From: CAYUHJ01 sp964444365
GTDB lineage: Bacteria; Planctomycetota; Planctomycetia; Gemmatales; Gemmataceae
Assembly (NCBI GenBank): GCA_964444365.1
Contig: CAYUHJ010000003.1
Location: 1 to 64,000 of the forward strand
Reading direction: 5' to 3'
Length of the DNA stretch: 64,000 bases
Below the pieces are notes generated by a model, which saw only the letters and a program-made list of their open reading frames with translations, had not been told where the DNA came from and ran no database searches. A program made the position numbers and the translations under genes. Below, one piece after another: positions 49,211-58,302 of the stretch; position 1 is the stretch's first letter; each line of letters starts with the position of its first letter.

Positions 49211-49346
49211 TTGTAGGTCGGGCCGAGCTTCGAGGCCCGACATCGCGCTTCCCGTCCGGCCTCGAAGCTCGGCCCGACCTACAAGAGAAGGCCCGACATC
49301 GCGCTTCCCTCGGGCCTCGAAGCTCGGCCCGACCTACGAGAGAAGT
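49211..49346. repeat. Palindromic repeat with duplicated right half, family L
   Basis: TTGTAGGTCGGGCCGAGCTT with CGAGG on the left pairs with CCTCGAAGCTCGGCCCGACC and TACAA. The right half (AGGCCCGACATCGCGCTTCC through GAGAAG) is then repeated once more in tandem, with a few changes. It fills most of the 307-bp gap between the lipid synthase and the small gene at 49354. Confidence 0.9.
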
Positions 49347-49353
49347 TCACGCC

Positions 49354-49551
49354 ATGAAACTGGTCCCACTGAAAGTCGGCAACGGGGACGTCTTCCTGAA
49401 CCCGACTTCAATCGTCTTCGTGCGGCCGAACGCGGCGAACCCGGCGGTGATCGATGTCGGGTACGCGGTCGGGGCGAAGGATCAGGTCGTGCAGGTCAAG
49501 ATGCCGATTGCCGAGGTCGTCAAGTTGATCGACGACGCGCTGCGGGCGTAA
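49354..49551 (+). CDS. Small hypothetical protein, 65 aa
   Basis: ATG at 49354. Strand-strand-strand-helix pattern: MKLVPLKVGNGDVFLNPTSI, then VIDVGYAV and VVQVKMPIAEVVKLIDDALR. The layout recalls small FlbD-like proteins, but the sequence is not close enough to name it. It lies 85 nt upstream of dnaX. It is soluble, with no signal peptide. Coding is supported by normal codon use and a plausible start after the palindrome. Confidence 0.6.
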   Translation: MKLVPLKVGNGDVFLNPTSIVFVRPNAANPAVIDVGYAVGAKDQVVQVKMPIAEVVKLIDDALRA

Positions 49552-49636
49552 CGCGGCAGGGGCGGGCGGTCTTGCCTGTGACCCGCCGCCGTTCTCGGGT
49601 ACGATTCCCTGGGCCGTGACACCCAGGGCGTTCCCG

Positions 49637-51454
<1,818 letters not shown>

Positions 51455-51458
51455 CCGC

Positions 51459-51815
51459 ATGTTCAAGGAACTCGGCTCCCTGATGAGCCTGATGGGGAAC
51501 AAGGACAAGATCCAGGCGGAGGTCGCCAAGTTCCAGCAGTCCGTCGCGCAGATCGTGGCGGAGGGCACCGCCGGCGGGGGCATGGTCACGGTCCGGGCGA
51601 ACGGCAAGCTCGAAATCATCGGCCTGAAGATCGGCGACGACGCCCTGAAGAGCGACCGCGAAATGCTCGAAGACCTGATCGTCGCGGCGACGAACCAGGC
51701 GCTGACCAAGGTCCGCGAACAACTCGCCGCCAAGACGGCGGAGATGGCCGGCAACATCGGCCTGCCCCCGTCCATGCTCGGCGGTCTGGGCGGCGCGATT
51801 CCGGGGTTGGGCTGA
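51459..51815 (+). CDS. ybaB: YbaB/EbfC nucleoid-associated protein
   Basis: 118 aa. A helix, three strands and a helix as in YbaB: IQAEVAKFQQSVAQIVAEGT, GMVTVRANGKLEIIGLKIGD, LEDLIVAATNQALTKVREQL. The Met/Gly-rich tail LPPSMLGGLGGAIPGLG is typical. It binds DNA as a dimer. It starts 4 nt after dnaX and its TGA overlaps the ATG of the next mini-gene, so the group is one operon. Confidence 0.95.
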   Translation: MFKELGSLMSLMGNKDKIQAEVAKFQQSVAQIVAEGTAGGGMVTVRANGKLEIIGLKIGDDALKSDREMLEDLIVAATNQALTKVREQLAAKTAEMAGNIGLPPSMLGGLGGAIPGLG

Positions 51816-51940
51816 TGAACGATGACGAGATCGACAAGCAGATGGCGAAGTTCTCTGCACAAGTGAATCAGTTGATGTGGATGGGCTTCACGGTCTTTGT
51901 GATGTTGCTCATCTGCCTGCTGAGCCCTTCCAGGTGGTGA
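51815..51940 (+). CDS. 41-aa single-pass membrane mini-protein
   Basis: ATG at 51815 overlaps the ybaB stop by one base (TGATG). The 41 residues start MNDDEIDKQMAKFSAQVNQL and end with a membrane helix, MWMGFTVFVMLLICLLSPS, and RW. It lies between ybaB and recR, a spot usually empty in this conserved operon. It is too short to name. The tight coupling, the amphipathic head and a clean helix make it likely to be translated. Confidence 0.55.
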   Translation: MNDDEIDKQMAKFSAQVNQLMWMGFTVFVMLLICLLSPSRW

Positions 51941-51961
51941 TTGGTTGGAGGAGACAGGACC

Positions 51962-52564
51962 TTGCCCGAGCCGTCCGGCGCGATCGCGACCTTGTTGCAG
52001 GAACTGGCCCGGCTGCCCGGCATCGGGCCGAAGTCGGCGGAGCGGATCGCCCACCACCTGCTCGCTGGGGACCGCCGGCAGGCCGCGACTCTGGCCGACG
52101 CCTTGCGAAGCGTCGTCGAGAAGATTCGCCCGTGCCGGGAGTGCTTCAACCTCACGGAAGGCGGCGACCTCTGCCCGATCTGCGGCGACCCGAAGCGGGA
52201 CGGCGGCGTGGTCTGTGTCGTGGAGACGCCCCGCGACGTGGCCCTGTTCGAGCGGGCCGGCAACTTCCGCGGCCTGTACCACGTCCTCGGCGGCCGGCTC
52301 GCCCCGCTCGACGGCGTCGGCCCGGACCGGCTCACGCTGTCGGCCCTCGCCCACCGGGTGCGGAAGGGCGGCGTCCGGGAAGTGATCCTGGCGACCAGCC
52401 CGACCCTCGAAGGGGACGGGACGGCCCTCTACGCGGGGACGCTCCTGGCCGGGACCGGGGTGACGGTGACGAAGCTGGCGAGAGGGTTGCCCACGGGGTC
52501 GTCGCTGGAACTGGCGAACTCCCAGATGCTGGCGGATGCGCTGGACGGCCGCCGGTCGGTGTAA
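51962..52564 (+). CDS. recR: Recombination protein RecR
   Basis: 200 aa from a TTG at 51962, chosen because GGAGGA lies 9 nt upstream and the length then matches E. coli RecR (201 aa). Motifs: LARLPGIGPKSAERIAHHLL (helix-hairpin-helix), zinc site CRECFNLTEGGDLCPIC, and the Toprim domain with VCVVETPRDVALFE. RecR works with RecO (and RecF) to load RecA at gaps. End of the dnaX-ybaB-recR operon; a family A palindrome follows 7 nt later. Confidence 0.96.
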   Translation: MPEPSGAIATLLQELARLPGIGPKSAERIAHHLLAGDRRQAATLADALRSVVEKIRPCRECFNLTEGGDLCPICGDPKRDGGVVCVVETPRDVALFERAGNFRGLYHVLGGRLAPLDGVGPDRLTLSALAHRVRKGGVREVILATSPTLEGDGTALYAGTLLAGTGVTVTKLARGLPTGSSLELANSQMLADALDGRRSV

Positions 52565-52571
52565 GGGGGAC

Positions 52572-52661
52572 AACCCCTCCCCCAACCCCTCCCCGAAGCG
52601 GAGAGGGGAGTCAGAAGGTTTTCCGCCCCTCTCCGTTTCGGGGAGGGGTTGGGGAGGGGTG
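52572..52661. repeat. Palindromic repeat, family A copy 3
   Basis: AACCCCTCCCCCAACCCCTC with CCCGAAGCGGAGAGGGG mirrored by CCCCTCTCCGTTTCGGGG and AGGGGTTGGGGAGGGGT. It begins 8 nt after the recR stop and ends 37 nt before rpoN. Confidence 0.92.
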
Positions 52662-52698
52662 GTTTTCTCGGTTCACGACGGTTGACGGAGGAGGAGCG

Positions 52699-54240
52699 AT
52701 GAGCGGCATGCGAATGGGTTTCGAGATGCGGACGGACATGCGGCAGGTCATGGGACTTGCGCCGCGCATGATCCAGTCCATGGAAATCCTTCAACTGCCC
52801 GTCATGGCCTTGCAGGAAAAGATTCAGACGGAACTGCAAGAGAACCCGTTCCTCGAACTCCGCGAGGCCCAGCCCGAGGCCCCGTCCGAGGCCGGCGTCG
52901 CCGAGTCCGCCCCCGCCCCGGAGGCGGTCGCCGAGTTCAACCCGGACGCCCCGATCAAGCACGACGAGACCGGCGACCTCGAGTTCGCCCGGATGGACGA
53001 GATCAACCGCGACTGGGAGGACCACTTCAACGAGGAACACCGCCCCAGCCGCGGCAGCCTCGAAGAACTCTCGGACAAGAAGCTCGACGCGATGTCGAAC
53101 ATCGCGTCCGCCCCGCTCTCGCTGCAGGAGCACCTGACGGAGCAGCTGCCGTACCAGGACCTCACCCCGGACGAGTTCGAGCTCGCCGAGTTCGTCATCT
53201 CCCACCTGGACGACAACGGGTACCTGCTCGCGCACGACCCGGACAAGAAGAAGGCGACGCCGATCACGGTGGACGACATCATCCGCACGTTCCCCAAGCC
53301 GGTCACGGCGATGGACGTGGCGGACGCGATCATCGTGGTCCAGTCCCTCGACCCGGCCGGCGTCGGGGCGCGGGACACCAAGGAGTGCCTGCTGCTGCAG
53401 GTGAACCAGGAGACGCCGCACGCGGACCTCGTCCGGTCCCTGATCCGGGAGCACCTCGAAGACGTGGCCCACAACCGGCTGCCGGTCATCCAGAAGAAGA
53501 CCCGCGCCGACCTGGCCACGATCACGGAGGCGATCGAGGAACTGAAGCGGCTCGACCCGAAGCCGGGGGCGCGGTTCGCCCCGGACAACACCCAGTACGT
53601 CGTCCCGGACATCGTCGTGGAGCGGAACGACGACGACGAGTTCGACATCCGCCTGACGGACGACTGGACGCCGACCGTCCGCATCAGCAAGCGGTACGTC
53701 GAACTGGCCAAGGACAAGAGCTACGACCCCAAGACGCGGGACTTCCTCCGGCAAAAGTTCCAGTCCGCGAACTGGCTAATCGACGCCATCGAGCAGCGGC
53801 GGAACACGCTCATCAAGGTGACGCGGGCGATCATCAACCACCAGCGGGCGTTCCTGGACAAGGGCCCGGACTTCATCCAGCCGCTGAAGATGGAGCAGAT
53901 CGCCGATCAGGTGAAGGTCCACGTCACGACGGTGAGCCGGGCCGTCGACGACAAGTGGGTGCAGACCCCCCGCGGCGTCTTCCCGCTCAAGCGGTTCTTC
54001 GGCGGCGGGACGACGAACAAGAACACCGGCGAGAACGTCGCCTGGGAGACGATCAAGCAGAAGCTCCTGGAAATCATCGCGGCCGAGGACAAGGCGAAGC
54101 CGCTCTCGGACGAGGACATCGTCGACCGGTTCGAGAAGGGCGGGCTGAAGATCGCCCGGCGGACGGTGACGAAGTACCGGGAGGCGCTGAAGATCCCGTC
54201 GTCCCGGCAGCGGAAGGACTGGACGCTGAACGGGACGTGA
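52699..54240 (+). CDS. rpoN: RNA polymerase sigma-54 factor
   Basis: 513 aa from the ATG at 52699, after GGAGGAGG. Region I is Gln/Leu-rich (LAPRMIQSMEILQLPVMALQ, LQEKIQTELQENPFLE). An acidic spacer is followed by the core-binding region (LQEHLTEQLPYQDLTPDEFE, LDDNGYLL, LDPAGVGARDTKECLLLQ) and the DNA-binding region with the RpoN box ARRTVTKYRE at 486-495. It reads -24/-12 promoters; two such sites are seen in this window (6101 and 15432). It needs an enhancer-binding ATPase, which is not here. Confidence 0.97.
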   Translation: MSGMRMGFEMRTDMRQVMGLAPRMIQSMEILQLPVMALQEKIQTELQENPFLELREAQPEAPSEAGVAESAPAPEAVAEFNPDAPIKHDETGDLEFARMDEINRDWEDHFNEEHRPSRGSLEELSDKKLDAMSNIASAPLSLQEHLTEQLPYQDLTPDEFELAEFVISHLDDNGYLLAHDPDKKKATPITVDDIIRTFPKPVTAMDVADAIIVVQSLDPAGVGARDTKECLLLQVNQETPHADLVRSLIREHLEDVAHNRLPVIQKKTRADLATITEAIEELKRLDPKPGARFAPDNTQYVVPDIVVERNDDDEFDIRLTDDWTPTVRISKRYVELAKDKSYDPKTRDFLRQKFQSANWLIDAIEQRRNTLIKVTRAIINHQRAFLDKGPDFIQPLKMEQIADQVKVHVTTVSRAVDDKWVQTPRGVFPLKRFFGGGTTNKNTGENVAWETIKQKLLEIIAAEDKAKPLSDEDIVDRFEKGGLKIARRTVTKYREALKIPSSRQRKDWTLNGT

Positions 54241-54373
54241 CACCGGCGCGGTGAGGAGCGGCGTCGATTCGCACTTTCGAGCCAACTTCCCCGGTTCCTC
54301 CCCTGTCGTGCGGTGCCCGCGGTCATAAGCCATTCGTAGGTATTGGCCGCACCCCGCTGCTCACGGGCACCCC

Positions 54374-56290
54374 ATGACGACGACGCAGACCGCCGAGTTC
54401 ACCCTCCTCACGCCGCAAGACCTCTACCTGTTCAACGAGGGGAGCCACGTCAAGCTGTACGACAAGCTCGGCTCGCACCCCGTCACCGTGGACGGCGTGG
54501 AAGGGACGCACTTCGCGGTGTGGGCACCCAACGCGGACTACGTCTCGGTCGTCGGCGACTTCAACTACTGGAGCCCCGGCGCGAACAAGCTCCGGCCGCT
54601 CGGGTCGTCCGGCATCTGGGCGGGCTTCCTTCCGGGGGTGAAGCAAGGCGTCTGCTACAAGTACCACATCACGAACCCCCGCAACGGGTACAAGGTCGAG
54701 AAGGCGGACCCCTACGCCTTCACCGCGGAAGTGCCGCCGAAGACGGCGTCCGTGACGTGGAAGCTGGACTACGAGTGGAACGACGCCGAGTGGATGGCCT
54801 CGCGGAAGGAGAAGTTCGCCCACAACGCCCCGGTGTCCATCTATGAACTGCACCTCGGGTCGTGGATGCGGGTGCCGGAGGACGGCTACCGGTCGCTGAG
54901 CTACCGCGAGATCGCGCCGAAGCTCGCGTCGTACATGCAGAAGATGGGGTTCACCCACGTCGAGTTCCTGCCGCTGACGGAGCACCCGTTCTTCGGGTCG
55001 TGGGGCTACCAGGCGACCGGGTACTTCGCCGCGACGAGCCGGTTCGGGACGCCGCAAGACCTGATGTACCTGATCGACTACCTGCACCAGCACGGCATCG
55101 GCGTCATCATGGACTGGGTGCCGTCCCACTTCGCCACGGACGAGTTCGCCCTCGGGTACTTCGACGGCGACGCCCTCTACGAGCACGGCGACCCGCGGCA
55201 GGGGTTCCACCCGGACTGGGGCAGCTACGTCTTCAACTACGGCCGGCACGAGGTCCGCAGCTTCCTGCTGAGTTCCGCCCTGTTCTGGCTCGACAAGTTC
55301 CACGTCGACGGCCTCCGCGTCGACGCCGTGGCGTCGATGCTGTACCTGGACTACTCCCGCAAGAACGGCGAGTGGATCCCGAACCGCTACGGCGGGAACG
55401 AGAACATCGAGGCGATCGACTTCCTCCGCCGGTTCAACGCCGAGGTCTACTCCCACTTCCCGGACGTGCAGACCATCGCGGAGGAGTCCACCGCGTGGCC
55501 GATGGTGTCCCGCCCCACCTACGTCGGCGGGCTCGGGTTCGGGTACAAGTGGGACATGGGCTGGATGCACGACACCCTGAAGTACAGCGGCCACGACCCC
55601 GTCTACCGGAAGTTCCACCACCACGAACTGACCTTCCGGATGCTGTACGCCTTCACGGAGAACTACGTCCTGCCGCTGTCGCACGACGAGGTCGTCCACG
55701 GCAAGGGTTCGCTGTGGGACAAGATGGCCGGGGACGAGTGGCAGAAGACCGCCGGCCTGCGGGCGCTGTACGCCTACCAGTGGGGCATGTGCGGCAAGAA
55801 GCTCCTGTTCATGGGGTGCGAGTTCGGCCAGCGGGGCGAGTGGAAGCACGACACGAGCATCGACTGGTTCGTGCTGAAGTACGACCACCACCGCGGGCTG
55901 CAACAACTCGTCGCGGACCTGAACCAGGTGTACAAGGCCGAGCCCGCCCTGCACGAGGGGGACTGCGACCCGGCCGGGTTCGAGTGGGTCGACGCCCAGG
56001 ACGCGGGGGCGAGCACCTACGCCTTCCTGCGGAAGCCGCTCAACGGCACCGACCGCATCCTCTGCGTGTTCAACATGACCCCGGTGCCGCGGCCGAACTA
56101 CCGCGTCGGCGTGCCGGGGCCGGGCTACTGGAAGGAAGTCTTCAACTCGGACGCGGCGGTGTACGGCGGCTCGAACCACGGGAACAACGGCGGCCTGCAC
56201 GCCGAGTTCTCGTCGTGGCACGGCCGGCCGTACTCGCTGAACCTGACGCTGCCGCCGCTCGGGGCCGTGTTCCTCAAGGGCGCGGTGTAA
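54374..56290 (+). CDS. glgB: 1,4-alpha-glucan branching enzyme
   Basis: 638 aa. One N-terminal CBM48 domain (THFAVWAPNADYVSVVGDFN) and a GH13 domain: MDWVPSHFATDE, GLRVDAVASMLYLDYSR with the nucleophile Asp, the catalytic Glu in TIAEESTAWP, and LPLSHDEVVHGKGSL. Shorter than E. coli GlgB (728 aa), which has two N-terminal domains. It makes alpha-1,6 branches in glycogen. No other glycogen gene lies nearby. A family E palindrome follows 10 nt after the stop. Confidence 0.97.
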   Translation: MTTTQTAEFTLLTPQDLYLFNEGSHVKLYDKLGSHPVTVDGVEGTHFAVWAPNADYVSVVGDFNYWSPGANKLRPLGSSGIWAGFLPGVKQGVCYKYHITNPRNGYKVEKADPYAFTAEVPPKTASVTWKLDYEWNDAEWMASRKEKFAHNAPVSIYELHLGSWMRVPEDGYRSLSYREIAPKLASYMQKMGFTHVEFLPLTEHPFFGSWGYQATGYFAATSRFGTPQDLMYLIDYLHQHGIGVIMDWVPSHFATDEFALGYFDGDALYEHGDPRQGFHPDWGSYVFNYGRHEVRSFLLSSALFWLDKFHVDGLRVDAVASMLYLDYSRKNGEWIPNRYGGNENIEAIDFLRRFNAEVYSHFPDVQTIAEESTAWPMVSRPTYVGGLGFGYKWDMGWMHDTLKYSGHDPVYRKFHHHELTFRMLYAFTENYVLPLSHDEVVHGKGSLWDKMAGDEWQKTAGLRALYAYQWGMCGKKLLFMGCEFGQRGEWKHDTSIDWFVLKYDHHRGLQQLVADLNQVYKAEPALHEGDCDPAGFEWVDAQDAGASTYAFLRKPLNGTDRILCVFNMTPVPRPNYRVGVPGPGYWKEVFNSDAAVYGGSNHGNNGGLHAEFSSWHGRPYSLNLTLPPLGAVFLKGAV

Positions 56291-56300
56291 GGCTGCCTCC

Positions 56301-56427
56301 GAGAGCCGCGACCGCAAGGGAGCGGCCGCCCCAGCGGTGAAGTTTGAAGGTGGATGGTCGATAACTTTGCCCGTCAGCGAAGCGGTTTGGCCCGTGAAGC
56401 GGCCGCTCCCTCGCGGTCGCGGCTCTC
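56301..56427. repeat. 127-bp palindrome-ended repeat, family E copy 2
   Basis: Same ends and same length as 29319-29445, with roughly ten differences in the core. It begins 11 nt after the glgB stop. The inverted ends with a conserved non-palindromic core recall a small non-autonomous mobile element. Confidence 0.92.
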
Positions 56428-56518
56428 GTGACGGCTGGCCCATCTGCCCTCCCCAGCGCTGCCGTCGGCCCGATAAGATAGCGACGCTACCACGCACGGT
56501 TCCCGGAACGAGGCACGC

Positions 56519-58180
56519 ATGTCCGAGCGGTACATCTTCAACATCAACAACCTGACGAAGCACTACGGCAAGAAGGAGATCCTCAAGGACATCAACCTCT
56601 CCTTCTACCCCGGCGCGAAGATCGGCGTCATCGGGACGAACGGGTCCGGGAAGTCCACGCTGCTGCGGATCATGGCCGGCGTCGACAAGGAGTACATGGG
56701 CAAGGCGTGGCCCGAGGCCGGGGCGAGCATCGGGTACGTGCCGCAGGAGCCGCAACTCAAGCTCGGCACCACCGTGATGGAGAACGTCGAGGACGCGGTC
56801 GCCCCGATCCGCGCCCTGCTGAAGAAGCAGGAAGACATCGGCGAGGCGATGTCCCAGCCGGACGCGGACTTCGACAAGCTGACGGCCGAGATGGACAAGG
56901 TCCAGGCCAAGATCGACGCCGCCGACGCCTACAACATCGACCGCAAGCTCGAAATGGCGATGGACGCCATGCGGCTCCCGCCGCCGGATTCCCTCGTGGA
57001 CAACCTCTCCGGGGGGGAGAAGCGCCGGGTCTTCCTCTGCAAGACGCTCCTCCAGCAGCACGACCTGCTTCTGCTCGACGAGCCGACGAACCACCTCGAC
57101 GCCGAGTCCGTGGAGTGGCTGGAAAAGCACCTTCAGAAGTACGAGGGGGCCGTCGTCTCGGTGACGCACGACCGGTACTTCCTCGACAACGTCGCCAAGT
57201 ACATCCTCGAAATCGAGCGCGGCCGCGGGATTCCCTGGGAGGGGAACTATTCGTCGTGGCTCGACCAGAAGCGCCGCCGGCTCGCCGTTGAAGAGAAGCA
57301 GGAGAGCGCCCGGCAGAAGATGCTCGAACGCGAACTCGAGTGGGCCAAGTCGTCCCCCCGGGCGCGGATGGCGAAGTCCAAGGCCCGGCTCGCGGCGATC
57401 GACAAGTTGCAGGCGGAGGTCGAAACGGACCAGGAGGGCGAACTCCTCATCCAGATCCCGCCCGGCCCGCCGCTCGGCGACCTCGTCGTGCGGGCGGAAG
57501 GCGTCCGCAAGGCCTACGGGGACAACCTGCTGTTCGACGACCTGACGTTCAACCTGCCCAAGGGCGGCATCGTCGGCGTCATCGGCCCGAACGGGGCGGG
57601 CAAGACCACGACGTTCAAGATGATCGTCGGCATCGAGAAGCCGGACGCCGGGAAGCTCACGGTCGGCCCGACGGTGAAGGTCGCCTACGTCGACCAGAAC
57701 CGCGACTCGCTCGACCCCTCCAAGACCATCTTCGAGGAGATCACCGGCGGCACGGACTACATCATGCTCGGCACCCGCCGGGTCGCCAGCCGGGGGTACG
57801 CCGCGAAGTTCAACTTCACCGGCCCGGACCAGCAGAAGCTCGTCGGCATGTGCAGCGGCGGCGAGCGGAACCGCATTCACCTCGGCAAGCTCCTCCGCAG
57901 CGGCGGCAACCTGCTGCTGCTCGACGAGCCGACGAACGACCTCGACGTGGACACGCTGCGGGGGTTGGAAGAAGCCCTCATCAGCTTCGGCGGGTGTGCC
58001 GTCATCATCAGCCACGACCGGTGGTTCCTCGACCGCATCGCGACGCACATCCTCGCCTTCGAGGGGGACAGCAAGGTCGTCTGGTGCGAGGGGAACTTCC
58101 AGGTGTACGAGGAACAGCGCCGCGCCCGCCTGGGGGCCGAGGCGGAACAACCCCACCGGCTGAAGTTCAAGAAGATGTGA
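56519..58180 (+). CDS. ettA: Energy-dependent translational throttle protein EttA (ABC-F)
   Basis: 553 aa. Two ABC domains without membrane helices: Walker A GTNGSGKST at 39-47 and GPNGAGKTT near residue 355; signatures NLSGGEKRRVFL and MCSGGERNRIHL; both Walker B sites LLLLDEPTN. The linker with SSPRARMAKSKARLAAIDKL and the start MSERYIFNINNLTKHYGKKE are EttA-like. It binds the ribosomal E-site and couples ATP level to early elongation. A family F palindrome follows 9 nt later. Confidence 0.95.
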   Translation: MSERYIFNINNLTKHYGKKEILKDINLSFYPGAKIGVIGTNGSGKSTLLRIMAGVDKEYMGKAWPEAGASIGYVPQEPQLKLGTTVMENVEDAVAPIRALLKKQEDIGEAMSQPDADFDKLTAEMDKVQAKIDAADAYNIDRKLEMAMDAMRLPPPDSLVDNLSGGEKRRVFLCKTLLQQHDLLLLDEPTNHLDAESVEWLEKHLQKYEGAVVSVTHDRYFLDNVAKYILEIERGRGIPWEGNYSSWLDQKRRRLAVEEKQESARQKMLERELEWAKSSPRARMAKSKARLAAIDKLQAEVETDQEGELLIQIPPGPPLGDLVVRAEGVRKAYGDNLLFDDLTFNLPKGGIVGVIGPNGAGKTTTFKMIVGIEKPDAGKLTVGPTVKVAYVDQNRDSLDPSKTIFEEITGGTDYIMLGTRRVASRGYAAKFNFTGPDQQKLVGMCSGGERNRIHLGKLLRSGGNLLLLDEPTNDLDVDTLRGLEEALISFGGCAVIISHDRWFLDRIATHILAFEGDSKVVWCEGNFQVYEEQRRARLGAEAEQPHRLKFKKM

Positions 58181-58188
58181 CCGCCCCA

Positions 58189-58262
58189 GGCGAGCGGCGG
58201 GGCGTCGGCCCGCCGTGCGTGGGTTGCGACTCCCACGGCGGGCTGACGCCCCGCCGCTCGCC
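58189..58262. repeat. Palindromic repeat, family F copy 2
   Basis: GGCGAGCGGCGGGGCGTCGG mirrored by CTGACGCCCCGCCGCTCGCC, as in the copy at 39122. It lies 9 nt after the ettA stop and 41 nt from the stop of the convergent TPR gene. Confidence 0.92.
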
Positions 58263-58302
58263 GCGAGAGCCGTCGGCCGAATTGAATGGGAATTGGCAGT
58301 CG

